From NCBI GenBank assembly GCA_013054445.1, contig JAAMPI010001014.1:1-21137 (forward strand): a stretch of DNA of 21,137 nt. Reading direction: 5' to 3'. The notes under the pieces were generated by a model. That model was given only the letters and a program-made list of their open reading frames with translations, made no database searches and was not told the origin of the DNA. A program made the position numbers and the translations under genes. The DNA comes from Cudoniella acicularis. Taxonomy: Eukaryota; Ascomycota; Leotiomycetes; Helotiales; Helotiaceae. Of the stretch, positions 1 to 10,231 are shown in pieces; the stretch's first letter is position 1, and the number at the start of each line of letters is the position of its first letter.

Positions 1-1942
1 TTGAAGCTGAGTTCAGGCGCCCTTGAAGGCTGGTATTTGTGGGGTCTTGCTCAGATCAATGATTTAGTTGAACGCTACCTCAGACCTCCACAAGACTTTT
101 CGTTTCTCTCTTCTCCTGCTCTCAGAACCCAGAGCAAGTCAAACAAATCTCTAAATTTCACAAAACCGTTGTGTAAGAGTGCTATGAAAGCCGTGAGACG
201 TTTTCATAGTTGGATGTCATGTTCCAAATATTGAAGTCTTGATCTGGCTTTCCGCGGCCCAAAAATAGAACAAATACAATCAAACACTAATTTGACGCTC
301 CAAAAAATTCGATGAACAAAATGACTATAGATAAAATGACACTACCTGTGAGTTTTGTTGTGGGCTAAAAGAGTAGAGAATAGTTCAAAAAAAAAAAAGG
401 CGGTTCGCCTCGCTGGCAGGTCATTCGCTAAAAATACAGCGTTCGGGGCCTTTAACTTCACGAGGAACGGTGTGGACAGTAAAATTGTACAATTTTCTTG
501 TACAAGAATTCGATTTAGTTCTTTGCATAATAAAAAAAAAACCCATTCTTACTAATCACAAAATTATGGGCAATCGATTAAAACTGATTGTACCACCATT
601 TAATCGTAATCCAAATAATGTGAGGAAGAATGGGGTGGAGTGGGCATGAAATTAGGGGTTGATCGACTCCCTGGAGTGCAGCGAATAGTTCGATGCGTTA
701 ATCAACATTTCGTTGGCGTCAGTCAGAAACTGAAATTAAACTAAGAAAGGACGAAAGTTTGCGCAATTTTCTAATTGTTCGGTGAGCCGCGAGAAGAGGC
801 GGAAAATTATGGGGGGGAATCTTACTGAGGTTCTTCTAAAGGCCCATCCTCGAGAGTATTATTAGAACATAGAAATAATAGATCTTGTGAACAAACGGGT
901 ATGACGTATAAATGCGCAAAATCGATACCTTGGCCTAGCATCATCCCGTGGAGTGGATCAATCGGGAGGCTCAAACTTTCGCTAGCTCCCCCTTTTCGCT
1001 CGGATCTGAAAAGGGGCTCGAGCGAGACGTCAGCAAGAGCATTTTGGTTGTGCAGCAACAAAACTCCTTAGGTGACAAAATGAAGCTCTAAATAAATCAC
1101 ATGATGGAAAATCATAACTTTTGCAGCTGTACTGCAACTCGCAAGCCTTACTCCAAGGTGGGGCGGCAAGCGTGTGGGGGTGGGCGGAGCGTTTCTTCTG
1201 CGAACGCCTCACCAACGCTATTTGTGCAAGCCTTGGGTTGATAGGTTTTAATTCGTTATGCTTAGTACGAAATAAATTGAGAGCTTTGAAACAGTATTAT
1301 TAATGGCCAGGCACGGCGCGTTGGAAGTCAGGGCGACGTAAAATGCCCTTATATCACTCCTCCCATTCTTATCTTCCCCGCGAGAGACTCGGAGACACTT
1401 GCGGGGAAGTGTCCAACCACTACTCAAAAAGAACTGGAGAGCTGCGCAATATGTGGCGTATTGTTGGCGCTAAGTTGAATGAGATGATTTTCCAAAAGCA
1501 ATCATTTGGGGGCTGGGAGACAACGGTTTGATTCGTTCGTTCCGATGAACGCATGTGCACTGAAGTTCGGATGGCACCCAAACCCGGTCCGGACTTCGCG
1601 GTGAACTTCGCAGGTGGGAAAACAATAGTCACCGCTTTTGGAGAGCGGCATCGCCGCAAACAGAAACTGGTATGGTATCGCAGCCACATGTGCCGTCTGG
1701 AAACAGAGCCTTGAATGGATTGTGCACCTATTCTAGAGTAGTGTCTGGCCTCAGCCTCAACCCAGCCGCCGTCGCAACGACGATGTGCTCTCCTCGAGGC
1801 TTTCTGTATTTTCTGCCTTGAGGCTATTTATTCTTCTCCACTCGCTCCCTGTCCCTTGGAGGGCTCGGCATCAGATCAAATCTGCAGATCTATTCACCCA
1901 ATCTACTCGAATCGGGCCGGAATACAAGCGGGATCAAGCACC
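1..1942. other. Intergenic region without a supportable gene
   Basis: All open frames here are short, lack recognisable motifs and show no convincing splice structure. Visible details are a run of 12 A at 387-398 followed by a small GC hairpin (GGCG-GTT-CGCC), and two adjacent palindromes at 481-506. The last ~150 bases before 1943 are pyrimidine-rich and probably serve as promoter and 5' UTR of the chitin-binding gene. I saw no tRNA cloverleaf or long repeat. Confidence 0.6.
481..506. repeat. Two adjacent perfect palindromes sharing a TTGTACAA core
   Basis: Bases 481-496 form a 16-base perfect palindrome (AAAATTGTACAATTTT). Bases 497-506 form a 10-base perfect palindrome (CTTGTACAAG). Both contain TTGTACAA, and their centres are 13 bases apart. 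Such a pair could be a binding site for a dimeric regulator or chance in AT-rich DNA. No adjacent gene gives it a role. Confidence 0.5.
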
Positions 1943-2590
1943 ATGTCTTCGGCTTCTGCAACATCGTCTTTGCTTCCGGGAGTAAACGGCGAATGCGGAT
2001 ATCAACATGGCATGGCACCCTGCTTGCCCATGGAAGGGAAGGAGTGTTGCAGTTTGAATGGGTGAGTAGAGAGTAGTTCGCATAAGATTGTGGAGTGGGG
2101 ATGGACGTGGGCTTACGAATTCGCCTGTGACGATAGGTTCTGCGGCTATAACGAAACGTATTGTCTCATTAGCAACGGATGTCAATACGGTTGTGACGAC
2201 ACTTCCAGTAGCATAACAACTACTGCAACACCTGTCCCGCTCCCCTCCTCATCCTCTAACGGTACGAATACAATCGCCACAACTTCTCGATCCTCAACCA
2301 TAACCCAGCAACCCACAAGCTCCACCATTTCTCCAACTGCGACCTCTACTCCACAAAGTGGTCTGACAGCACAAGAGCGCACGGGTGTGATTGCAGGATG
2401 TTCAGCTCTCGGTGGTATCCTTATAATTCTTCTCGTTGCGTTCCTCGTCTATCGAAATCGGAAGAAAAATGCGGCCGCTGCAGCACCCAAACCTGCAGAG
2501 ATACCGTTAGCTCCAGTGACTCCGCCCCCGCCTGAGGAGTTCTACGACGGCTTTCACTCGGTGCCGAACCTTCTTGTTCAGGATACCTAA
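1943..2590 (+). CDS. Hevein-type chitin-binding (ChtBD1) single-pass membrane protein
   Basis: The gene has two exons, 1943-2061 and 2137-2590. The 75-base intron has donor GTGAGT and acceptor GATAG and joins in frame within a Gly codon. The product is 190 residues. Residues 16-60 form a hevein-like chitin-binding type 1 domain with eight cysteines (18, 27, 35, 36, 42, 49, 55, 59), including the diagnostic CCS...G.CG...YC core; the intron splits this domain, which supports the splice. A Ser/Thr-rich stalk (about 61-120) looks O-glycosylated. A hydrophobic segment at about 123-145 is followed by basic RNRKK, implying the N-terminus outside and a ~40-residue Pro/Ala-rich tail inside. The family binds N-acetylglucosamine polymers, so a role at the cell wall is likely. 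No cleavable signal peptide precedes the domain from this ATG; the stretch upstream stays open in frame but has no in-frame ATG. Secretion may rely on a reverse signal-anchor. The domain call is firm; the function is inferred. Confidence 0.85.
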
Positions 2591-3127
2591 AGCATGGACA
2601 TAGGGAGGGTTTGGTGATGAGGAAGAGGATGACAATCAGATATGGCATAATATGAATATAATACGAGCACGAATATTTGCGCTAGTGTGGGATGTCAAAG
2701 AGCGTGGATGACATTTGCGTCAGATGGATGAAATTAGTTCAGATACTTTCTGTTGTTGGAAGTTGCAGGACAAGGCTTCATAGATGGTTAGAATATTTGT
2801 ATATCGAAAATTAATGCTGAAAGAAACGTCAAAAAAGCAACTGATGCGCATCCCCTGCTGGAGAACGCGATCCGATTAATTCTTCGACAAAAAGCATCTA
2901 GCAACCTGCCATCCAATAAACATTTCGGCTTGCTAATTAGTGATTTGAAAAGAAAGTGCATAGCTTAAAACTGCTTCACAAAAACACGCCGGCGATAGTC
3001 GTGCAAGAGATATATAATCAGCCACATAACTTCGTACCCCTGACCCTTAAGGAGAACAACAAATTCCCCCGCAGAAATTCAATTACTCAAATGTAGCTAA
3101 AATGCATCAAAGTTTCTCTCAAGTATC
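2591..3127. other. Intergenic spacer between convergent genes
   Basis: This AT-rich stretch lies between the convergent 3' ends of the chitin-binding gene (+) and the Hsp70-like gene (-). No open frame has recognisable content. Poly(A)-signal-like AT-rich words such as AATATAAT near 2654 would suit 3' UTRs. I see nothing else. Confidence 0.6.
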
Positions 3128-5514
3128 CTAAACAAGTATCATTCGGTCGTCGACCTCCGTGGGTGGGCAGACAGGACGGTGATTGTAGTGTAATTCAACC
3201 TGCAGCTTTTGCGGAACAAGTCTCATAGTTAGAACGAGCCTCGCGACATAAAAAGAATATCGAGCGTTAGGGTCAGGGGGTTTGCATGGCGTGAATTCTT
3301 GTAGCGCTATGCTACTCAAGTCATACTGGATGTCGTGGAAGTGGGTTAATTCTGTACTGAATTAGCGGATGATATGGACAGGAACGTATCAACGAACCGC
3401 TTTCAGACTCAATCAGACGGTCAGGGAGGATATTGCCGTCAAAAGCGTAGATGGGAACAGTGCCTCTTCTAGAGCTTGTTTCCGTGAAGTTGATCTCAAA
3501 AGTGGCTTTTACTTCCTTGGTCCGGTTAGATAGAATTAGGTCACCTTTCTTGATCAACCATATAAGCTGACCCTCGGCCACTACCTTCCCGGTTAAGCCG
3601 TCGATTTTGAGATCCTTCTTCCTGTTATCAACTGCCGAAAATGGTGCATTCACAGATACTCCGTAGCTTCGGTTGCAAGCGCTCATAGCGGATAGGTTGT
3701 TGGAAGGTTTCTCAATGCCGAAAATGGCGGCTCCACGGACGACAGCGGTCCAACTTTGCAAGGAGTTACTATTTTTATAATATTTATTAAGACTAAAAAA
3801 ACACTTACCACGTATCGCGAATTTGCAGTTCAAGAGCTCTTAAGTCGAGTGACTCCCTGATCGTAGCCTGCAAGTATGGAGACTGCGCGAAACCACCAAC
3901 TAGCAAAACATGCTGGGAATCTGTAAGTAAAGTAGGATCCTGTGCTGTTGTGGAGATATTCGTACCTTAAGACGAGTTCTTAAACTCCTGTCTTGTTCAC
4001 GTAAACGCTCGATTTGTCCAACTTGACCCTCGATCAGTTCGGTAATACGGTCGGCACAAGGCTCAAAAAATGATTCCATGTCTGTGCTAATCGGGATTAG
4101 TAGAGTTAAGAAATAAAGTTGAATGGCACTAACTATTTAATAACGATTTGGCCTCCGACAACTCTGGTGTCCAGATTCTTTGTGTTGAAAGGTGGTGGCA
4201 ATGTCATTTTGATGTCTTGTCCGCCGTTCCTTGCTAGGCTAAACTTTCTTTTGTGGACCTCGAACCCTGCCATTAGCATACGCATTCTTTCTCCCTCTGA
4301 ATCGTGCGAAGTCATCTTGTGTGCTAGTTCCGTTTGGTCCAGTTCATGGTATATCTCCGGTAATAACTTCTTTAGCCATTTCTTAAAAGCTAGGTTGATG
4401 AATATTGATCCACATTTATCCCCTAACTAAGTATCAGATATGCTGCAGTAGTGAAACGACGATGCTTTATTAGCACTTACCAGTCGGCACCGTCACTGTT
4501 TCAATCTCGAAAGGGCTTAACCTCTTCACCCTATAAGATACAACATCCTATTAATGTTAATTTTGAAATTTACGGTGGTTTCCCGCAGGTAGGGATCACT
4601 AACGACTGTCCCTCCTCCCGCATCACATAAAACAAAGCACTCGCCTTCCTGTCACGCGTGTTATTAAACTATTAAACTCAAGACTTCCGGACTGGGAGTA
4701 CTCACTTTGAAGAAGTCGTCGCCATTTTCTTCTTTCAAATATCGCGCAAAATATAGCGCAGCTGCCTCGGGCTCCGATATCAACAGCACCTGTTTCAATT
4801 CAGGGAAACTTTGGTCGTTGAATCCCGCTCGGGTGAGTGCTCGAAACGTAGAGTTTTTTGCACGATAACCCCATTCCTAGTAGTTGAAATGAGCAACTTT
4901 CAACTAGTGGGTCAGATAAAACGTACAGCAGGAATTGTAACTATGATATCAACTGGTGCCTCATTTTTAAATTCCTCGTCGAAGGCTGGAGCTGTTTCGA
5001 GAAGACGATCAAAGACATCCGTCAAATAATCCTCAACAATCTGCTCCGGTCCCTTGCGGGTGTATCTCGCCTCCCCCCGAGAAAGCGCTATATATCGGAA
5101 GTCCAGGTTACGCATTCCATCCAGCTCCTGCAAAATCAGGTCTAGCTCCGTTGAAGTGTCATCAACGTCAAGCTGAAGTTTTGTGTGTACCATCGCGACG
5201 GCGTCCGGGCTCAAGTCTGCTCCCCATTGTTGGTGATTATTCTTCTTGTACGAGTATGATTTGACGCTCGGGATTTTTTTGTGATTGCCCATTCCATCCC
5301 CCCAGTTGTAGATAATTGCATCTTCAATTTCGTCCAGACTATTCACTCTGTCGCCGATCGGTGTAGCGATTGCAACTCCTGTTTCGTAGGGTTAGTTGGT
5401 CTCAAGGCTAGGTATCTCAGATTGGAGTCTAACGGCTGACATACCGGTATACGTCGTGCCATAGTCAATCGCAATGACTAGACGACGCTTTTGAACTTCG
5501 GGCAATACTTCCAT
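3128..5514 (-). CDS. HSPA12-like Hsp70 family ATPase
   Basis: Ten exons on the minus strand: 5514-5445, 5378-4927, 4876-4706, 4648-4604, 4547-4481, 4422-4134, 4086-3986, 3920-3809, 3753-3398 and 3351-3128. Together they give about 628 residues, a usual size for fungal HSPA12-like proteins. The actin/Hsp70 ATPase signatures appear in order: phosphate-1 loop IDYGTTYTG at residues 16-24, TIPAEWGYRAK at about 171-181, ISEPEAAA at about 207-214, phosphate-2 loop CDAGGGTVDVV at about 239-249, and the adenosine motif LVGGFAQSPYL at about 405-415. There is no signal peptide, so a cytosolic protein is likely. The family binds ATP and nucleotide, but client and partner are generally unknown in fungi. 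Most junctions are fixed by family motifs and good splice sites. The exon 7/8 junction (donor GTTTAA chosen for frame over the better-looking GTACGA) and the exon 9/10 junction (donor GTTCGT, 46-base intron) are less certain. The gene starts about 295 bases from a divergent coiled-coil gene. Confidence 0.88.
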
Positions 5515-5809
5515 ATTGGATATCGAGCCTTGAGGTTTTCGAGTTACCTAGAAATTAAATAGAAAGGATGGAAGGAGAAGAGTCTCCATCTGCAATCCAG
5601 CCTACCCAGGTGGCTCAGCTTGAGGACTTGCTTTTTTTGGGGCTCTCCACAGCCTTGCAAAAATGGGTCCGTGCCCGAGTACAGGACGACACCACGACAT
5701 CTCTCTCTCGAAATTTACGACTCATGCCTCACGACGCCCTTTTCAGCAATTTGAGCTTTACAAAAGTTTGTGGAACCGTTTGATCGTCTACGGATTCATA
5801 TCAGACATC
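5515..5809. promoter_or_regulatory. Divergent promoter region shared by the Hsp70-like and coiled-coil genes
   Basis: About 295 bases separate the two start codons, which point away from each other, so both genes must be driven from here or from within the neighbouring 5' ends. No clean TATA box or repeated binding site stands out. The in-frame ATG at 5663 inside this region would extend the rightward protein by 49 residues, so part of the stretch could be coding instead. Confidence 0.5.
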
Positions 5810-8800
5810 ATGTCTTCACAGTTCGTTCATCATGTCCCCATCAAAAGGCAAGATGCTCATCGCGCACCTAGGACTAGGCTAAGAACCTTCTTTCGGATGG
5901 GGAAAGGAGTAAAGCGACCTCATGATGATCAAGGCGAGAGTCTGACGCATGGGGAAGAGGATGCACGAATAGGTGCGCAAAGAGCACAGGAAGCACACGA
6001 CAAGGACAAGCAAGGGAGTCAATACTCTCAAAATAATTCGGGGCATGCGCCCGCTACCCAGGCACTGTATGCACAGGGGCCAACGGCTGCAAACGCACAA
6101 AATAAACAACAAACGGTGACTTCTAATCTTAATCAGTCGCCGCAAAGAACTTCAGGTGCGGGAAGCCACCAGTGGGCACCACCGCAAGGAGCAAATGCAC
6201 AAAACATACCACCGATAGCTACACCTATTGCGAATCAATATACGACACTATCCTCAAATATAGGAAACATTCATTCGGCAGCAAATCCGGGTGTCAATGC
6301 ACCATATAAGCAACTGAGGCCTAATCCTAATGACAATACGCCCAAGCCATCCAACATAGTGAAAAAAGACTTGCCGGCGACACTAGGTGCAAATGGACAA
6401 AACAAGTCTCGGACAAACAAGATCAATCCTAATCAGGACCCACAAAGACCTTCGACTGCTCAGAAACGCAATTTGCAACCGGCGGCTGGGGGAAAATCTG
6501 ACAAGAAACCTTCGAATGCATCAAGTGTCAGTGTGCCGCCACAGCCCCGAACAAATCCATCCTCACAAGCGGACGATACGTTACCTGATGGAAAAAACCA
6601 AGAAGTGAAAGGGGATCGCCTCCCGGTTCTCCCTGAACTGAAGGACTCTGGGGATATTTCGATCCCGTCTCGAGAAGGGGAGGACTTACACGAAAATGAC
6701 ACCGAAACCAATACCGATGAAGACGATTCCGCCAAAGTTCTGGAAAGAATGTATCGTCGCCTCCAGCAGCTGAAATTTGAATTCTCATCCATTCCTTTCG
6801 GAAAGGAACTCACTGGGCCCCGACCTGGCTCTCCTTCGGACGTTGAAAAGGCATTGTCCATCTTCATCAGTGCGCATGAAACTACTTTCTGGAAAATGCG
6901 CGAGTTCGAGGAGAGTGTCAAGCAGTTGCGAACGAAAAACGACAACTTACAGACCGAGTCCAAGGAGATTCTTGCTCAAAATAGCAAAGAGTTTGAAGGC
7001 AGGATCTCAACGTTGGAGAAGGAACGCGACAGATCGATATGGTTCAAAGACGGAATCATAGACACAAAAAACGGGATTATCACAGCAAAGGAGAAGGAGA
7101 TTGCCGAATGGGAGAAAAAGCTCGAGAAGCAAGTGAAACAAGTTGAAGCTGAGCATGAATCTAGCCGGAAAGCTCTGGTCGAAATTCATGAAATTGAAAC
7201 CCAAGAGCTAAGGGGTCAGGTGTCATCCTTAGAGAGCCAACATGCAGTCGATCTTGCAAACTTAATAGATGAGCACTCAACGAAGACGTCTTTGGCCAAG
7301 AGCGCTGCTGACGAAGCAGAGAGGGAATTAGGAAGTCAGTTATCTGACGTAAGGATACTTCTTAAGGAGACAACAGTAACATTCGAATTGAGATTGGACA
7401 CAATGAAGCGAAATCATGATGACGAAGTCAAACGGAAGGAAGACGAGCTCGCAAAGAAAGTGGAAGAATTGAACAAAAAGTTATTCCAGCATAAGGATCG
7501 GCTGAATGATGAATACGAAGATCATAAACAAAAGACCGAGAGGTACTGGCGGGGGTTGAACGAGGAGTTGGGCCAACGGAATAATCAGTTGGTTGTCGAT
7601 CATGAGACTCACATTCGAAACCTAGAGGATCATTACCAAGGACTGAACGAGGAGCTTCGCCGACAGATGAATCAGCTGGTTGCCGATAATGAAACCGAGA
7701 AAGAAGATTTAGAGAAGCATTGGAAGGGATTGAACGAAAGGTTACTGAGGCAGAAGAATCAACTGGCCATGGACTACCAGAAGCAGACGAAAGCGGCAGA
7801 GGAAAGATTTCAGTCACAGTTGAAAGATGCCCAAGGACAGCTCAACCAGGAGCGAGTGAACAGGGCTAACGATATCGCGTCAAAGGAGGAAGAGATCAAA
7901 ACAATCAAACAGCAACACGAATCCGAGAAGTCGACCATGGAAAAGGAGTATGATTTGAAGTATCAAAAAATCGTTTGGGATTTGCGGAACAAAGTGGAGG
8001 AACTTAAGGGACGTCTAGTCGCGCGAGACACTTTCAAGGTCATGAGTGACCATGAGCTCTCCGCCAGCTTTGAAGATATCAGTACTGAGGTTGATCAGAT
8101 TGCCCGTATCTTGTGGGATAAGAAGCATGAATCAAGTTGGCCCTTCCGGAATCTGAAGAGTTTCAACAACCCCGAAATTGAGCGAGTAACGAAGCAAAAC
8201 CTCATTCAAAACACAATCTGGGTCATTCTTTTTGAAAAGATATTCTTCACCCCCTTTCGCGTGCTTGGAGAAAATGGTCGAACACTGGAAAGAGACTGGA
8301 TAAAAAAGCATCATGGACCAGGTAAGTTCCTTTGTCTACTTATTGTTCAACTAACATCCAAATTCTAATATATATAAGATCATAACTCTACCGGCTCACG
8401 AGCAGCATGTCCAAGGCCGACCAAAGCCTCAGAGACCTGGAGATATGAAGAGATTAAAAAGTGCGCCGAGGCAATTGGCCAGTCTCTCACAGAACGGGAT
8501 GCGTATTTTAACGTCAAGCAAGACTATGAATCCTCTTTGGCGGATGTTATTGACGATATTCTTCACGAGTTGAGGAGAGTTGCACCGGTTAACATCAGAG
8601 AAGAGCAAAGAGTTGGTGACCTGGTGAAGAATGCTGGGAAGCTATGGCTAGATGTAGGACAGCAGCGATTCCGGGTGTACCTTTTGATGTCAAAGTCCAA
8701 TGACCCACCAGTACGAAGCAGACCTGATTTCCTTGATGATGGTACTCTTCATCTCGTCTTGGTCCCGGAATTACGACGAATTGGTAACGGGAAGGGAGAC

Positions 8801-8866
8801 AGGCTTGAAAGAGATGAATTGGTGATGCGTTGTGTTGGGAAATTTGAGGTCTTCTCTGTTCATTGA
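5810..8866 (+). CDS. Large coiled-coil protein with two internal repeat systems
   Basis: Two exons, 5810-8321 and 8379-8866, flank a 57-base intron (GTAAGT donor, ATAAG acceptor, CTAAT-like branch site) and encode 999 residues. I do not recognise the family. Residues about 60-290 are low-complexity, rich in Asn, Gln, Pro and Ser, with four degenerate ~34-residue repeats whose conserved NAQN-like cores begin at 95, 129, 163 and 195. An acidic patch (TETNTDEDDS) near 297 follows. Residues about 360-740 are heptad-rich coiled coil, including three tandem 29-residue repeats at 580-666. The C-terminal ~250 residues look globular and contain VPELRRIGNGKGDRL. The start is uncertain: ATG 5810 is preferred, 5663 would add 49 residues, and 5897 would give MGKGVKRPHDD. 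There is no signal peptide or transmembrane segment, so a cytosolic or nuclear scaffold is plausible. The gene is divergent from the Hsp70-like gene, and a functional pairing is speculative. Confidence 0.85.
6092..6490 (+). repeat. Four degenerate ~34-residue Asn/Gln/Pro repeats in the coiled-coil gene
   Basis: Copies begin near 6092, 6194, 6296 and 6392, at spacings of 102, 102 and 96 bases. Each starts with an N-A-[QP]-N/Y-like core (NAQN, NAQN, NAPY, NGQN), followed by a Pro/Asn-rich stretch. The first and fourth copies also share an NQxPQRxS-like segment. The repeats are recognisable only at the protein level, so they are old or fast-diverging. Confidence 0.6.
7547..7807 (+). repeat. Three tandem 29-residue (87-base) coiled-coil repeats
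   Basis: Units start at 7547, 7634 and 7721, exactly 87 bases apart. They begin WRGLNEEL, YQGLNEEL and WKGLNERL, and each continues with a Q/R-x-N-Q-L block about 13 residues in. The pattern is [WY]-[RQK]-G-L-N-E. The DNA copies differ at many silent sites, so the duplication is not recent. Twenty-nine residues is close to four heptads plus one, which would introduce a regular stutter in a coiled coil. Confidence 0.8.
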
Positions 8867-9760
8867 TTTTAGTTTTCAGGTTTGGTATATTGTCCTCGGC
8901 TTCTTCAAACATTTTATGGTTGTCTCGGTTGCAAATTGGAGACCTCGCTACAATCTCGGCCCCCAAGGCCAACGACGATAGCCGGGAAGATTGTGCATTT
9001 CGCAGCCGAGCATTTTCTTTATTCAATTCTGAAGCAGAATTACATCCGAAGACGAATCTCAATTCCTTTCGAAAACCCTGTTACTGATCCCCTGTCCTCG
9101 ATTCCTGTACTTGTAAGTTTTCACGTCATTTTAAATCTAAATTTTCACTGACAGCAGTGTTTTTATTTAGTTTCACGCCAATTTAAATATTTCTGGAATA
9201 ATATTCAGATAAATAGATATAATACCCTAATTTTAATACTTGAACCACAACTAGTCCCAAGGTAGCTGTGAATATTTGAAGTGACTGCTCTAGAAAATAA
9301 ATTGACAAATGATTGGTGGAACTTGCGAGTGATGGTATAGCCCTTGGCAGCCTCGCGGGCAGTGCAAAAGCTGGGGCTGAGTTGAGCAGGCCATCGGCTT
9401 GGTCACCGGGTTCGCAATGAAGAACATAGCCAATTGGGACCCGGAAAGCGAAGCCTCCATGCCCGATTTATCGTCTACCACACCACCTCCAAACTTCACA
9501 GTCTGCAGCTATCGTGAGTGATTTTCTTCACAGTCCAGCCTAGTGTCAGGTTTGCGGCAAGCACATCAGCTACATGGCCTTCTGCCTTCACTTTCACCTC
9601 GCGCACTGCCTAGATTCCTCATCAGTCATTCAGCTCAGCCTTCCTACAACAGCCAGAGTACACGTGCACCAAGCCATCCGATCAACTGCTCAATCCAGCC
9701 TTATCTTGCCAACTACCAGCAGCTGAATTAAAAGTTTATCAACAAGGAGAAAAATATCTT
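8867..9760. other. Intergenic region with one unexplained open frame
   Basis: This lies between the coiled-coil gene and a small hypothetical gene. The reading frame of the coiled-coil gene, after stops at 8864-8866 and 8870-8872, stays open from 8873 to 9151, and a GTAAGT donor-like site lies at 9112. There is no usable ATG at its start and no recognised motif. A second short open stretch around 9390-9490 includes MKNIANWDPESE and is also unassigned. The final ~250 bases are likely promoter and 5' UTR of the next gene. Confidence 0.45.
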
Positions 9761-10231
9761 ATGGGAGTACTCAAAATGCGGATCCCATTCCGAGGACGGC
9801 ACAAGTCAGGAAACCCCTCTATCTCCTCCACCATCTCCACTCCCTCGTCATCAACCACGACTGTACCACCCCCATACGTTCAGCTGCCGCCCGGAGACCT
9901 GCCAACACCCGTCACACCGGAATACAAAGTCTCCCCAGCGGAAATCCGCGAACTGAACGAGCTGATCCGGAAGCGCTATGCGCTGGACATTGAGATCTGG
10001 GAGGTCGGACGCTTGTGTAAGCCACGTAACCAGCCTCAGGTGGAAGAGATAATGGCGCGGTCGGATGCGGCGTTGTTGAAGATCCTCACGATTGTTCGTG
10101 CTTGGGATAATCCACAGGTGTGGAAGTCGCAGGAAGATTGGATTCGGATAAGGAATATTAGGGCGAGGTTGGAGAAGGACCCGGAGACCAAGATTAATTG
10201 GGCTGCTACTAAACCCTGGAATATGAAGTAG
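9761..10231 (+). CDS. Small hypothetical fungal protein
   Basis: An intronless frame of 156 residues starts at ATG 9761; a second in-frame ATG at 9776 would remove five residues. The N-terminal ~55 residues are basic then Ser/Thr/Pro-rich and probably disordered. From about residue 64 the sequence turns helical and charged (PAEIRELNELIRKRYALDIE, then EIWEVGRLCKPRNQP and ARSDAALLKI) and ends with conserved-looking tryptophans (AWDNPQVW, EDWIRIRNIRARLE, NWAATKPW). The composition and ordered Trp/Arg pattern look like real protein and resemble uncharacterised short proteins of leotiomycetes as I recall them, but I can assign no function. There is no signal peptide or membrane segment. The neighbours give no clue to its role. 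Confidence 0.7.
   Translation: MGVLKMRIPFRGRHKSGNPSISSTISTPSSSTTTVPPPYVQLPPGDLPTPVTPEYKVSPAEIRELNELIRKRYALDIEIWEVGRLCKPRNQPQVEEIMARSDAALLKILTIVRAWDNPQVWKSQEDWIRIRNIRARLEKDPETKINWAATKPWNMK

Noticed and set aside
395..440. Possible relation between GC-rich words after poly(A) at 395 and at 10910
   Set aside because: Both follow an A run and share a few short words, but no ordered alignment extends beyond about ten bases.
6460..6963. Minus-strand frame of 167 codons, and other long frames opposite the coiled-coil gene
   Set aside because: These are antisense shadows of the coding frame; their Ser/Arg/Phe-rich translations follow from the codon use of the opposite strand.
9290..9540. Short stretches such as AIGLVTGFAMKNIANWD that look protein-like
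   Set aside because: They are interrupted by stops, and no splice model joins them into a longer frame or links them to the hypothetical gene at 9761.
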